Shown: one piece after another, positions 43,460-53,428 of the stretch | How positions within the stretch are numbered: the stretch's first letter is position 1 | Layout: every line of letters starts with the position of its first letter | NCBI RefSeq assembly: GCF_029522115.1 | Contig: NZ_JAKWFK010000008.1 | Span: forward strand, 186,001 to 250,000 | Source: Trinickia sp. Y13 | GTDB taxonomy: Bacteria > Pseudomonadota > Gammaproteobacteria > Burkholderiales > Burkholderiaceae | Direction: 5' to 3' | Length of the DNA stretch: 64,000 nt | Notes under the pieces: generated by a model | What the model saw: the letters and a program-made list of their open reading frames with translations, nothing else | Told to the model about the DNA's origin: nothing | The model's database searches: none | Made by a program: the position numbers and the translations under genes

Positions 43460-44515
43460 ATGCAATTCCTAGACGATTCGCTGCACCCCGAAAACCAGGA
43501 CAAGGTTGTCATCACCGTCGCACCTTATGGCCCGGAATGGATGCCGGCGGATTTCCCGGAGGACATCCCCGTCACCATGGAAGAACAAGTGCAAAAAGCC
43601 GTCGACTGCTATCGCGCGGGCGCCACGGTGCTGCACTTGCACGTGCGCGAACTCGACGGCAAGGGCTCCAAGCGCTTGTCGAAGTTCAACGAACTGATCG
43701 CCGGCGTGCGCGAAGCGGTGCCGGACATGATCATTCAGGTAGGCGGATCGATTTCGTTCGCCCCGGAAGATGAAGGGCAATCCGCCAAGTGGCTGTCGGA
43801 CGACACGCGGCACATGCTCGCCGATCTAACGCCGAAGCCGGATCAGGTCACCGTCGCGATTAATACGGTGCAGATGAACATCACCGAGCTTATGCGCCAG
43901 GACGAGATCGGCGACACGTCGCTGTGCGAGCCCGCCTATTGGGAGGCATACAAGGAAATGACCGTCCCCGCCGGTCCGCGCTGGGTCGAGGAACATCTGA
44001 AGCGCCTGCAGGGCGCGCACATTCAGCCGCATTTCCAGCTCACGGGCATGCACTCGCTCGAGACGCTCGAGCGCCTGATCCGGCGCGGCGTCTATCATGG
44101 TCCGCTCAACGTCACCTGGGTCGGCATTGGCGGCGGCTTCGACGGACCGAACCCGTACAACTTCATGGAATTCATCCGTCGCTGCCCAGATGGCTCGTGC
44201 ATCACGCTCGAATCGTTGATGAAGAACGTGCTGCCGGTCAATACGATGGCAATGGCGATGGGCCTGCACCCGCGCTGCGGGATCGAGGATACGATCATCG
44301 ACCAGAAGGGAAGGCGGATGACGTCGGTGCAGCAGATCGGGCAACTGGTGCGGATCGCGCACGAACTCGGCCGCGAGATCGCCACCGGGAAGGAAGCCCG
44401 AGAGATCTACAAGATCGGCGTCCAGTACCGGGATGCCGACGAGACCCTCGCGAAGCTCGGCATGGCGCCGAACCGCAGGGCGGGGCAGCTCAACGTGCCG
44501 CTACGCGCGGCGTAA
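43460..44515 (+). CDS. Beta-keto acid cleavage enzyme (BKACE, DUF849 family)
   Basis: 351-residue BKACE-family TIM-barrel enzyme, which condenses a beta-keto acid with acetyl-CoA to give acetoacetate and a new CoA ester. Metal-binding HxH is H59/H61 in TVLHLHVRE; GLHPRCGIED near residue 274 supplies the second metal-site region. ATG 43460 has CGGAGAA upstream; the frame is open far upstream but that part is antisense-like shadow of the dioxygenase gene. Characterised members act on 3-keto-5-aminohexanoate or dehydrocarnitine. The substrate here cannot be told from motifs. Confidence 0.9.
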   Translation: MQFLDDSLHPENQDKVVITVAPYGPEWMPADFPEDIPVTMEEQVQKAVDCYRAGATVLHLHVRELDGKGSKRLSKFNELIAGVREAVPDMIIQVGGSISFAPEDEGQSAKWLSDDTRHMLADLTPKPDQVTVAINTVQMNITELMRQDEIGDTSLCEPAYWEAYKEMTVPAGPRWVEEHLKRLQGAHIQPHFQLTGMHSLETLERLIRRGVYHGPLNVTWVGIGGGFDGPNPYNFMEFIRRCPDGSCITLESLMKNVLPVNTMAMAMGLHPRCGIEDTIIDQKGRRMTSVQQIGQLVRIAHELGREIATGKEAREIYKIGVQYRDADETLAKLGMAPNRRAGQLNVPLRAA

Positions 44516-44679
44516 AACCGGCGCGGCGGGGCGCCTTTGCCGATCCGCCGCACTACTGCAACCCGATCAACTCGTCGCGACAGCGGCGCTCGAACGAGCG
44601 CCGTGACACATTCATCGAGCGGTCCCGCGCAAGGCTGCGCGCGGACACACCGCCACGCGACGTTTCGGAGGAGACGGCT

Positions 44680-46014
44680 TTGTATCTGCACACCGCCAAA
44701 CCCGCATCGGGCGACGCGATCGATTCGCCCTCGGTCTCGTACGCCTATGCGTGGATCGTTTTCGCGCTGACGTTCGGCCTGCTCCTGTCCGACTACATGT
44801 CGCGACAGGTACTGAACGCCGTGTTCCCGCTGCTCAAAGCTACGTGGCATCTGTCCGACACACGGCTTGGCTCGCTCAGCGGCGTCGTCGCGCTGATGGT
44901 CGGCGTGCTGACCTTTCCGCTTTCGGTACTGGCCGACCGCTGGGGGCGCGTGCGCAGCGTTATTCTGATGGGCACGCTCTGGAGCATTGCCACGTTGGCC
45001 TGCGCGCTCTCGCGCAATTACGACGACATGCTGCTGGCGCGCGCGTTCGTCGGCGTCGGCGAAGCCGCCTACGGCAGTGTCGGCCTCGCCATCGTGCTGA
45101 GCATCTTTCCGCCGTCGCTGCGCGCTACGCTCACGGGCGCGTTCATGGCAGGCGGCGCATTCGGCTCAGTGTTCGGCATGTCGCTCGGCGGCATCGTGGC
45201 CGTGCGTCTCGGCTGGCGCTGGTCGTTCGGTGCAATGGCCGTGTTCGGGTGCATTCTCGTCCTCGCATATTGGCTGATCGTGACCGAGCGGCGGATCAGC
45301 GCATCACGGGCGAGCACGGATGGCGACGCGAACTTGATCGCCCAATCCGCGGCGCGCCCGAGCTTTGGCGCGCTGCTGCGGGGGCTGTTCTCGACGGTAT
45401 CCGTGATTTGCGCCTATGTTGGCAGCGCGCTGCAACTCTTCATCATGGGTGCCGTGCTGGCGTGGATGCCGAGCTTCCTGCATCGCTATTACGGCCTCGC
45501 CCCCGACCGGGCGGGTGTCGGCGCGGCGGCGTTTCTGCTGCTGGGCGGCGCCGGGATGATCGTGTGCGGCATCGTCACCGACCGGATCAGCCAGACCTTC
45601 GCGATACGCAAGTGGGTGTCGGCGATCGCCTATTCGCTGAGTTCCTTCGTCCTGCTCACGGTCGGCTTCCATCTGCACGCCGGCCCCGCGCAACTCGCCG
45701 TGATCGGCGCCGGCGTGTTCTTCGTCGCCGGTACCTCGGGCCCGGCGGGAGCGATGGTCGCACGACTCACGCCAGAAGCCATTCACGCGTCTGCGTTCGG
45801 CACGCTCACGCTCGTCAACAACCTGCTTGGTCTCGCCCCCGGTCCGCTCGTGACGGGCATGATCGCCGATCGCATCGGTCTGCTGGGCGCGTTGCAGGCG
45901 ATCCCATTCGCCGCGCTCGCCGCCACACTGGTGTTTGCCATCGGTAAACGGTATTACTCGAGCGATCTGGCGCGCCTCGCGAAGCTGGAACGCGCAGCGG
46001 CGGCTCGTCGATGA
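44680..46014 (+). CDS. MFS transporter, probable organic-acid permease
   Basis: 444-residue major-facilitator protein with about 12 membrane segments. The A-motif between helices 2 and 3 reads LADRWGRVRS, and helix 1 begins AWIVFALTFGLLLSDYMSRQVLNAVFP, as in the aromatic-acid/hexuronate-type transporters. Start TTG 44680 is chosen because GGAGGAG precedes it by seven bases; no ATG lies nearer. It follows the BKACE gene by 164 bases in the same direction and probably imports the cluster's substrate. Confidence 0.85.
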   Translation: MYLHTAKPASGDAIDSPSVSYAYAWIVFALTFGLLLSDYMSRQVLNAVFPLLKATWHLSDTRLGSLSGVVALMVGVLTFPLSVLADRWGRVRSVILMGTLWSIATLACALSRNYDDMLLARAFVGVGEAAYGSVGLAIVLSIFPPSLRATLTGAFMAGGAFGSVFGMSLGGIVAVRLGWRWSFGAMAVFGCILVLAYWLIVTERRISASRASTDGDANLIAQSAARPSFGALLRGLFSTVSVICAYVGSALQLFIMGAVLAWMPSFLHRYYGLAPDRAGVGAAAFLLLGGAGMIVCGIVTDRISQTFAIRKWVSAIAYSLSSFVLLTVGFHLHAGPAQLAVIGAGVFFVAGTSGPAGAMVARLTPEAIHASAFGTLTLVNNLLGLAPGPLVTGMIADRIGLLGALQAIPFAALAATLVFAIGKRYYSSDLARLAKLERAAAARR

Positions 46015-46037
46015 TGCATTTGCTTGGATGACAGCGC

Positions 46038-46598
46038 ATGAACGCTCTCGAAACCCCGACGCTCCTCATCGTTCCCGGCTTGCGCGATCACGTCGAGGAC
46101 CATTGGCAAACCCATCTCGAACGGATGACGCCTGGGTCGCGCCGCGTGCCTCCGCTCGAACGCGACAAGCTCAGTTGCGCCGTGCGCGTCGCGGCGCTCG
46201 ATGCGGCACTCGCGCAAATCGAAGGCCCTGTCATTCTGGCGGCTCACAGCGCGGGCGTCATGATTGCCGTGCACTGGGCCCGCTGCCACCGCCGCCCGAT
46301 ACACGGAGCGTTGCTCGCCGCGCCGGCCGATCTCGAAACACCGATGCCGGAAGGCTATCCCACTCAGGAGACGCTGGCACGGCATGGCTGGCTGCCGATA
46401 CCGCGAGAGCGCTTGCCGTTTCCGAGCATCGTCGCGGGCAGCACCAACGATCCGCTTGCGGCGCTCGACCGAGTCGAGGCATTCGCGCATTCATGGGGTA
46501 GCCGGTTCGTGAACGTCGGCGCCGTTGGGCATTTGAATCCGGCGGCGGGCTATGGCGCGTGGCCGCAGGCCCAGGCGCTGATCGGAGCGCTCGTCTAG
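46038..46598 (+). CDS. RBBP9/YdeN-family serine hydrolase
   Basis: 186-residue small alpha/beta hydrolase. The triad is S71 (AAHSAGVM), D138 (STNDP) and H165 (GHLNPAAGYG). Family members have poorly defined esterase activity. It begins 23 bases after the MFS gene and is likely the last gene of that operon. Confidence 0.88.
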   Translation: MNALETPTLLIVPGLRDHVEDHWQTHLERMTPGSRRVPPLERDKLSCAVRVAALDAALAQIEGPVILAAHSAGVMIAVHWARCHRRPIHGALLAAPADLETPMPEGYPTQETLARHGWLPIPRERLPFPSIVAGSTNDPLAALDRVEAFAHSWGSRFVNVGAVGHLNPAAGYGAWPQAQALIGALV

Positions 46599-46743
46599 GC
46601 GAAGCGTTCGACCGTTGTCGGACGCGGATCGGTTGCCGAAGCGATCGCGCTATACGCCGAGCGAGAATGGCGGTATCGGCCGCCATGAGGCCGGCAATGC
46701 CGCCACGACGGGTAGCGCCGCATGCAGATGCGACATCACCCCG

Positions 46744-47877
46744 TTACAAATGCCGAGCAATCACCATTCGCTGGACTTCGCTCGTCCCTTCGTAGATTTG
46801 TGTGATGCGCGCGTCGCGGTAGTGGCGCTCGACCGGGTAGTCGGCGAGGTAGCCATAGCCGCCGTGGATTTGGATCGCCTTCGAGCACACTTCTTCCGCC
46901 ACTTCGGAGGCGTACAGCTTCGCCTGAGAAGCTTCCGACAAGCAAGGTTTGCCCGCGCTGCGCAGCCGTGCCGCGTGATGGACGAGCAGCCGCGCCGCAT
47001 TCAGGCGCGTGGCCATGTCGGCGAGCATGTGGGCGATCGCCTGATGGTCCTTGATCGCCTTGCCGAACTGGATCCGGTCGCCCGCATAGGCCCTGGCTGC
47101 GTCGAAAGCGGCGCGCGCGATACCAACGGCTTGCGCGGCAATCCCGATCCGGCCGCCTTCCAGATTCGATAAAGCGATCTTGAGCCCTTCGCCGCGGGCG
47201 CCGAGCAGGTTCTCCTCAGGCACGGCGCAATCTTCTAGCGTGATCGGACAGGTGTCGGACGCACGAATTCCTAGCTTGTTTTCAGGGCGGCCGACCGAGA
47301 AACCGGCCGTATCCGTCGGCACGATGAAAGCCGACAAACCGCGCTTTCCTAGCTCCGGGTCCGTGACGGCGAATACGATCGCCACGCCGGCGCGCCCGCC
47401 GTTCGTGACGAATTGTTTGCTGCCGTTGATGACCCATCGCCCATCGGTGAGGACGGCGCGCGTTTTCAAGTTGTTCGCTTCGGAACCCGCTTGCGGCTCC
47501 GTCAGGCAGAATGCGCCGATCGTCTTGCCGAGCGCAAGCTCCTGCAGCCAGCGCGCTTGTTGCTCGGGCGTGCCGAACTTCAAGATCGGACCGCAGCCGA
47601 CCGAATTGTGGACGCTCATCAGCGTCGCGCAAGCCGCGCAACCGGCCGCGATTTCCTCGAGGGCTAGCGCATAGGCAATGTAGTCGGTATAAGTGCCGCC
47701 GAGTTCGGGCGGCACCATCATGCCGAGCAGCCCCAACTCGCCCATCTGGCGAACGATGTGCGCGGGCAGGGCGCCGTCACGATCCCACTCGGCCGCATGC
47801 GGCGCCAAGCACTGCGTCGCGAACTCGCGCGCGGCATCGCGAATCATTCTTTGTTCGTCGGTATAAAGCTCGTCCAT
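46744..47877 (-). CDS. Acyl-CoA dehydrogenase (short/branched-chain type)
   Basis: 377-residue flavoenzyme. Motifs: [19 protein letters not shown] and the C-terminal [19 protein letters not shown], then [13 protein letters not shown] with the catalytic-base Glu of short-chain acyl-CoA dehydrogenases. It introduces the alpha,beta double bond in an acyl-CoA; isobutyryl-CoA is possible given the valine genes at 24.7-30.3 kb, but it is 16 kb away. ATG 47877 gives the usual length; MPLERL at 47907 is an alternative start. The second copy of the 69-bp repeat lies upstream. Confidence 0.9.
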   Translation of the reverse strand: MDELYTDEQRMIRDAAREFATQCLAPHAAEWDRDGALPAHIVRQMGELGLLGMMVPPELGGTYTDYIAYALALEEIAAGCAACATLMSVHNSVGCGPILKFGTPEQQARWLQELALGKTIGAFCLTEPQAGSEANNLKTRAVLTDGRWVINGSKQFVTNGGRAGVAIVFAVTDPELGKRGLSAFIVPTDTAGFSVGRPENKLGIRASDTCPITLEDCAVPEENLLGARGEGLKIALSNLEGGRIGIAAQAVGIARAAFDAARAYAGDRIQFGKAIKDHQAIAHMLADMATRLNAARLLVHHAARLRSAGKPCLSEASQAKLYASEVAEEVCSKAIQIHGGYGYLADYPVERHYRDARITQIYEGTSEVQRMVIARHL

Positions 47878-48081
47878 CGCAGTGGCAGTCAATCGTTCGA
47901 GAGGCATGAAATCGATTCGGTTCGCGTTCGGCCATCGCACCCGCATGGGCAACGAACGGCCAAGCATCGCAACGCAGCGCGACCATGGGCGCGAGCGCCC
48001 CGGCCTTGGCGAGACCTTGCGCCGGCATTACACTCTCCGGCTCGATGCACGCAAGAGCAAGAGTGCGCGGCCGGCATGCGA

Positions 48082-48150
48082 CGAAGTGTAGGCACAGCGG
48101 CTGCCGCTTTCGATGCTCAGGCCGCTCATTCGCCGTGAGCGCATTTGCCA
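48082..48150. repeat. 69-bp structured intergenic repeat, copy B
   Basis: Ungapped match to copy A at 30394-30462 (54 of 69 by my count). The CGCTCA / TGAGCG stem is retained with a G-T wobble where copy A has C-G, and one pair in the other hairpin is G-C in A and C-G here. It lies between the divergent acyl-CoA dehydrogenase (205 bases) and AraC-type (41 bases) genes. I see nothing else in the 313-base gap. Confidence 0.7.
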
Positions 48151-48190
48151 CGAGGCGGCTGTGCGCGCCGGCAGGCCTTCAGAACAAGAT

Positions 48191-49210
48191 ATGGACAAAG
48201 AAAAAGGGACCATTGCCGTCAGTCTCGTCGAAGAAGCCGTGCGATGCGTGAAGCGCTGCGGCGTCGATCCATCGCCGATGCTCGAGCAAGCAGGCATCTC
48301 GCCACAGTTGCTCGCAGCAGCGCAAGCGCGCGTCTCCTCGGCGCAATACGGCGCATTGTGGAATGCGATCGGGCGCGGGCTCGACGACGAGTTCTTCGGT
48401 CAGGATTCGCACCCGATGCGCAGCGGCAGCTTCATCGCGATGTGCCAAGCGGCGCTGACCGCACGCAACGGCGCACAGGCGATCGCACGCACGACTGGAT
48501 TCATGCGGCTCGTGTTGGACGACCTCGCTGCGCAAGTCGACGCGACGCCTGAACGCGTGCGCCTGGTGTACCGGCTGCGCGAAGGCGTGCGCGAGAAGGA
48601 GATGTTCGCCTACGCGACGCACTTCATCCTCGTGTACGGCGTCGTATGTTGGCTGGTCGGGCGGCGCATTGCGGTGCGCGCGGCGCGCTTCAGTTGCGCC
48701 GAGCCCGCTGCCGGGCACGAGTACCGCTCGATGTTTTGCGACGATCTGCGCTTCGGCGAACGCGACTCCTACGTCGACCTCGCACCGGCATTCTTGGAAC
48801 TACCGGTCATCCAAACGGCGAACTCGCTGAAAACGTTTCTGCGCAATGCGCCCGCGAGCTTCATCGTCAAGTACCGCAACCCCGATTCGCTCGGTGCGCG
48901 CGTGCGGCGCGCGCTGCGCACGCGCCCGATCGAGGCGTGGCCCGGCGCGGATACGCTCGCCGTCGAACTGGGCCTGGCCGAAGCGACGATGCGGCGCAGG
49001 CTCAAGCGCGAAGGAGAAACGTATCAGTCGATCAAAGACGCGCTTCGACGCGACATGGCCATCGCCGCCTTACAAAGCGGTGACCGAACCATTGCCGACA
49101 TCGCCGAAGCGCTGGGCTTCGCCGAGCCGAGCGCGTTCCATCGTGCTTTTCGCAAGTGGACGGGCGCTCGACCGACCGATTATCGCCAAACCAAGGCCGC
49201 CCGCCGCTGA
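48191..49210 (+). CDS. AraC-family regulator, OruR/ArgR-type N-terminus
   Basis: 339-residue regulator. Residues of about 10-190 form the PF12625-like ligand domain (GVDPSPMLEQAGISPQLL, SGSFIAMCQAALTARNG). The C-terminal 100 residues form the AraC double helix-turn-helix (VELGLAEATMRRRLKREGETYQSIKD and IADIAEALGFAEPSAFHRAFRKWTGARPTDYR). ATG 48191 is preferred to an in-frame start inside the repeat. Divergent from the acyl-CoA dehydrogenase and so a likely regulator of it. Confidence 0.87.
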   Translation: MDKEKGTIAVSLVEEAVRCVKRCGVDPSPMLEQAGISPQLLAAAQARVSSAQYGALWNAIGRGLDDEFFGQDSHPMRSGSFIAMCQAALTARNGAQAIARTTGFMRLVLDDLAAQVDATPERVRLVYRLREGVREKEMFAYATHFILVYGVVCWLVGRRIAVRAARFSCAEPAAGHEYRSMFCDDLRFGERDSYVDLAPAFLELPVIQTANSLKTFLRNAPASFIVKYRNPDSLGARVRRALRTRPIEAWPGADTLAVELGLAEATMRRRLKREGETYQSIKDALRRDMAIAALQSGDRTIADIAEALGFAEPSAFHRAFRKWTGARPTDYRQTKAARR

Positions 49211-49344
49211 GCACGCCGCTTGCACCACCGCTGCGCGTTGAAAACACATTGGCGCCGAATACGATTTGTCGCTCGATTCTTCAGCGGAATTGCCTATCTT
49301 GTAACGTATAGACGAGCCGAGCTTGCGAGTTCGAGGCGAGGGAC

Positions 49345-51123
49345 ATGGATAAAGCCGTCAAACGGTTCAGCAGCACCGCATCGAGTTGGGTCGGGTGGGG
49401 CTTGCCCCTGATTGCCGTCCTGATGCTGATTACCGCCGGGATCGGCGCATTTGGCACCATGAGCCTGTACGACAGCGAGGCTCAGGTTCAACATTCGAAC
49501 GAAATCCGTTCGAGCCTCGGGCAATTGCTTGCATTGGCGCGCGATGCCGAGACGGGCCAGCGCGGTTTCGTGATCACGGGGCGTGACGAATACCTGGAAC
49601 CCTACAGCGACGCGGCGCCGCGGATCGCACGCGAGTTCGATCGTCTTTCGTCGCTGCTCAAAGGTGACGGGCGGCAAGAACAACGGCTCGCAAAGTTGCG
49701 GGCGCTGATGGACCGCAAGCACCAGGAACTGGCCAAGGTCATCGACATGCGGCGCACGCAAGGGTTCGAGGCGGCGCAGGCCATCATCATGACCGACACC
49801 GGCAAAGCCTTTATGGACCAAGCCCGGGCGACCGTTGCCGAGATGGAAGACCATGTCGACGAGCAACTCGCGGCGCGCCAAGCGAACGCCCGCCGCATAC
49901 GTGATTTGGCGGTGCTGTCTGGATTGGCATCCGGCGTATTGACCCTGCTCGTTTATGCCTCGTTCGGCTACGTGGCGCGGCGCTTGCTGCGCGATTTAGC
50001 CGAATCGGCCCGCTCGTTGTTCGACCAAAAGGAGTTGCTCGAGGTGACGCTCGCTAGCATCGGCGATGGCGTAGTCGCGACGGACATCGAAGGGCGCGTC
50101 ACGTTCTTCAATCGGGTCGCGCAGGCGCTGAGCGGGTGGCGCGGCGAGGAGGCGCTTGGCCGCCCAGTCGGCGATATCTTGAGATTAGAGCGCACGTCGG
50201 ACGACAGCGTGGCCGAGAACCCGGCCATCACGGCGATGCGGGAGCGGCGCAGCGTCGATCATTCGAGCGGCGTCGTGCTCGTGGGCCGGGACGGCCAGCG
50301 CACGCACGTCGACGCGAACGGTGCGCCGACGTTCGACCCGGAAGGCAGGCTGGTCGGCTCCGTACTCGTCTTGCATGACGTGACCGAACGCGAGCGTGCC
50401 GAGCGCCAGATACGGCAGCGCACGGAAGAGCTCGCGCGCTCGAACCGCGACCTCGAGCAATTCGCGTACGTCGCCTCGCACGATCTGCAGGAGCCGCTGC
50501 GCGCTGTCGCCGGACCCTTGCAGTTGTTGCAGCGGCGCTATCAAGGTCAACTCGACGCGCGCGCCGACGAGTTCATCGGGCACGCCGTCGACGGCGCCAC
50601 ACGAATGCAGACGCTGATCGACGATTTGCTCAGCTACTCGCGCGTCGGCCGCCTCGAAGATCCGAAGCAACCGGTTCCAGCCGAGCAGGCGCTCGAGTTC
50701 GCCCTCAAAAACCTAGCGGTCGTCATCGACGAAACCGGCGCGCAAATCGAGCACGAGGCATTGCCTGTCGTACAGGCCATTTCGTCGCAATTGGCGCTGC
50801 TTTTTCAAAACCTCATTGGCAATGCAATCAAATTCCGCAGCAAGGAGCGCACACCGGTGATACGGGTTCGAGCCGAACCGCTCGGCCGCGAATGGCGATT
50901 TTTAGTGGCGGACAACGGCATCGGGATCTCCGAACAATACTTCGAGCGGATCTTCGTCATTTTTCAGCGCTTGCATACACGCCGGGAATATCCGGGAACG
51001 GGACTCGGGCTCGCGCTGTGCAAACGTATCGTCGAACATCATGGCGGCAAAATCTGGGTGGAATCGACGCCGGGCGAAGGCACGACGTTCTATTTCACCG
51101 TCCCCCGTGCAGCCGCGGGCTAA
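49345..51123 (+). CDS. CHASE3-PAS sensor histidine kinase
   Basis: 592-residue membrane kinase. TM1 near residues 17-38 (GLPLIAVLMLITAGIGAFG), a periplasmic CHASE3 domain (LARDAETGQRGFVITGRDEYLEPY) to about 185, TM2 near 190-212, a PAS domain near 230-350 (LASIGDGVVATDIEGRVTFFN), and a HisKA domain with the phospho-accepting His in YVASHDLQEPLRAV near 382. The HATPase has DNGIGI and GTGLGLALCKRIVEHHGG. This kinase type usually pairs with Rcp1-like single receivers, and exactly such a gene follows after 20 bases. Confidence 0.92.
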   Translation: MDKAVKRFSSTASSWVGWGLPLIAVLMLITAGIGAFGTMSLYDSEAQVQHSNEIRSSLGQLLALARDAETGQRGFVITGRDEYLEPYSDAAPRIAREFDRLSSLLKGDGRQEQRLAKLRALMDRKHQELAKVIDMRRTQGFEAAQAIIMTDTGKAFMDQARATVAEMEDHVDEQLAARQANARRIRDLAVLSGLASGVLTLLVYASFGYVARRLLRDLAESARSLFDQKELLEVTLASIGDGVVATDIEGRVTFFNRVAQALSGWRGEEALGRPVGDILRLERTSDDSVAENPAITAMRERRSVDHSSGVVLVGRDGQRTHVDANGAPTFDPEGRLVGSVLVLHDVTERERAERQIRQRTEELARSNRDLEQFAYVASHDLQEPLRAVAGPLQLLQRRYQGQLDARADEFIGHAVDGATRMQTLIDDLLSYSRVGRLEDPKQPVPAEQALEFALKNLAVVIDETGAQIEHEALPVVQAISSQLALLFQNLIGNAIKFRSKERTPVIRVRAEPLGREWRFLVADNGIGISEQYFERIFVIFQRLHTRREYPGTGLGLALCKRIVEHHGGKIWVESTPGEGTTFYFTVPRAAAG

Positions 51124-51143
51124 CGCATTGCGACTAGGAGCCA

Positions 51144-51608
51144 ATGATCGTGCTACGCGACGGCAGCGGTAACCTCGTTCATATCCTCCTCGTCGAGGAC
51201 AGCCCCACGGACGTCATGTTGACGCGCGAAGCGATGGAGCAATACAAAGTGCTCAATCCGCTCGATATCGTCGACGATGGCGTAGACGCCATGGATTACC
51301 TCAAAGGCCGCGGCAAATACGCCGGTCGCGAGCCGACGCGGCCGGGACTCATCATCCTCGACCTCAATCTGCCGCGCATGAGCGGGCGCGAAGTGCTGTT
51401 CGAGCTCAAGCAGGACCCAGAGTTGCGCAACATTCCGGTGGTCGTGCTGACGACATCGAAGTCGGAGGAGGACGTGATGAAGTCGTATTGCCTTCACGCG
51501 AATTGCTTCATCACGAAGCCGGTCGATTTCTCGAAGTTCATCGACGTCGTGCGCAGCATCAACGAATTTTGGTTTGGCGTCGTCACTCTACCGCCGGTAC
51601 GCTCTTGA
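51144..51608 (+). CDS. Single-domain response regulator (Rcp1-like)
   Basis: 154-residue stand-alone receiver. Acidic pocket in [13 protein letters not shown], phospho-acceptor Asp in [12 protein letters not shown], conserved Thr/Ser in VVLTTS and Lys in ITKPVDF. No output domain, so it probably relays phosphate. Lies between two kinases; its stop overlaps the next gene's TTG start by four bases (TTGA), showing translational coupling. Confidence 0.92.
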   Translation: MIVLRDGSGNLVHILLVEDSPTDVMLTREAMEQYKVLNPLDIVDDGVDAMDYLKGRGKYAGREPTRPGLIILDLNLPRMSGREVLFELKQDPELRNIPVVVLTTSKSEEDVMKSYCLHANCFITKPVDFSKFIDVVRSINEFWFGVVTLPPVRS

Positions 51609-53110
51609 ATACGCCTGCTTCCGTCAACGTCCTGGTGGTAGAGGACAGCCCGACCGACGCGCTGCTCATCGGCGAAGCGCTGGCCGATATCACCGACTTC
51701 GACCATTGCCTATCGCACGTGGAAGCGCTCGAGGACGCGCTTGCACAGGCCCAGGACACGCCCTTCGATGTCGTCTTGCTCGACCTGGGCCTGCCCGACA
51801 GCAACGGCATCGATACCTTCCGGCGCTTCAAGCACGTCGCGCCGGATACGCCCGTGCTCGTGCTGACGGGGCTGGCCGACATCTCCGTCGGCCTCGTTGC
51901 GATTCAAGAAGGTGCTCAGGACTACCTACTGAAGCGCGAAATCCAAGCGGGGCTGCTCAGCCGCGCGATAAGGTACGCCATCGAGCGCCACCGTGCGCTG
52001 ACCGCGCTCGCCGCAAGCGAAGAGCGGTTTCAATTGGCCGTCAACGGTGCAAGCGCGGGGCTTTGGGATTGGAACCCGCGCACGGACGAACTGTACTTGT
52101 CGCCGCATTTTCGCGAGATTGTCGGTCATGATGAGGATGAATTGGCAAATGAAATGCGGGCGCATTACGACATCGTTCACCCGGACGATAGCGAACGCGT
52201 CATGCGTGCGCTCAAGGCGCACATCGAAGATCACCGCCCTTACGATATCGAGTATCGCGTGCGCACGCGCTCCGGCGAATACCAGTGGATCCAATCGCGC
52301 GCCCAAGCGCTCTGGGATGCATCGGGCGTCGCCTATCGCATGGTTGGGTGGATTTTGGATGTCACCGACCGGCGCCGCGCGAACGAGGCGCTGCGCGAGT
52401 CGCGTGAGGACCTTCAGCGTCTTTCGGCGAATATCGAGCATATTCGCGAGGAAGAGAAAACGCGCATCGCTCGCGAGTTGCACGACGATCTGGGCCAATT
52501 GCTCACCGCGCTGAAGATCGACATGGCCCGGTTCGAACGGACCATCGAAGACAAGATCGATGAAACGTCGGCGGGAGCGTTGCGCGACATCTACGGATTG
52601 ATCGATCAGCTCGTCGGCTCGGTACGACGCATTGCGGCCGACTTGCGCCCGGTCATGCTCGACGACCTCGGCCCCATTCCCGCCATCGATTGGTTCATTC
52701 ACGAGTTCTCGGCGCGGCATGGCATCGCGGTGAACGCGCAATACAACACGAATGAAGTCGCTTTCAATCGCGACAGCGGCACGGAAGTGTTCCGCATGGT
52801 TCAGGAAGGATTGACCAATGTCGCTCGGCACTCGGGCGCCAGCGAAGCGAGCGTGGAGATCGTGCGCGAAGAGCCGTTTTGCATCGTCAAGATCCGTGAT
52901 AACGGGCGGGGGGCGCTGCGCGAGGCGCGCCGCAGCCGGAAGTCGTTCGGGCTGATCGGCATGCGCGAGCGCGCCGCACGCCTGGGTGGCGAACTGACGA
53001 TCCAAACAGCGCCCGGGCAGGGCTTCATGTTGATCGCCACGCTCCCGCTCGCGATCGTGGAGGCGCCCGACATCGACGACGCTGGCGCTGGCGGCGTCGT
53101 CAAGCACTGA
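51605..53110 (+). CDS. Receiver-PAS-HisKA_3 histidine kinase
   Basis: 501-residue soluble kinase with no membrane segment. An N-terminal receiver ([31 protein letters not shown]) covers about 1-125, a PAS/PAC domain about 145-260, and a NarX-type HisKA_3 dimerisation domain has the His in [20 protein letters not shown] near 299, followed by a HATPase ([22 protein letters not shown]). Start TTG 51605 overlaps the upstream receiver stop. The receiver at the N-terminus suggests it takes phosphate or signal from the first kinase and passes it to a NarL-type regulator, which is not encoded here. Confidence 0.9.
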   Translation: MNTPASVNVLVVEDSPTDALLIGEALADITDFDHCLSHVEALEDALAQAQDTPFDVVLLDLGLPDSNGIDTFRRFKHVAPDTPVLVLTGLADISVGLVAIQEGAQDYLLKREIQAGLLSRAIRYAIERHRALTALAASEERFQLAVNGASAGLWDWNPRTDELYLSPHFREIVGHDEDELANEMRAHYDIVHPDDSERVMRALKAHIEDHRPYDIEYRVRTRSGEYQWIQSRAQALWDASGVAYRMVGWILDVTDRRRANEALRESREDLQRLSANIEHIREEEKTRIARELHDDLGQLLTALKIDMARFERTIEDKIDETSAGALRDIYGLIDQLVGSVRRIAADLRPVMLDDLGPIPAIDWFIHEFSARHGIAVNAQYNTNEVAFNRDSGTEVFRMVQEGLTNVARHSGASEASVEIVREEPFCIVKIRDNGRGALREARRSRKSFGLIGMRERAARLGGELTIQTAPGQGFMLIATLPLAIVEAPDIDDAGAGGVVKH

Positions 53111-53428
53111 GGCCTGCGCTCGAGCAACATCCGAATCGTTGCTGCGCGGCCCGTCCAGGGCTACCCGCGCGGTAAATCGACTCGCTTGTCGCGGCTCGAT
53201 CATGCCGGGCGGATAGTAGGGTATTTTTGCCATAGCGCAATTGACCGGGCAATTTACATTTGGCTCCAACGGAGCAGGCACGGGCATTGCTCATTGCTCT
53301 GCCGCCTAATGCCTATGAGCACGGCAGTGTGTGCGCAATTGCGCCGTTCCGAAGACTGGAGCGTCTTGTCCAGGCCCGAGCGGCGGAGCCCAAGCGCTTA
53401 TCGATTAACCGTATGGAGGAATAAGTCC
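53111..53428. other. Intergenic region upstream of the H-NS-like gene
   Basis: About 318 bases, partly AT-rich (53215-53270), probably the promoter region of the H-NS-like gene. No gene or clear hexamer pair supported. Confidence 0.45.
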
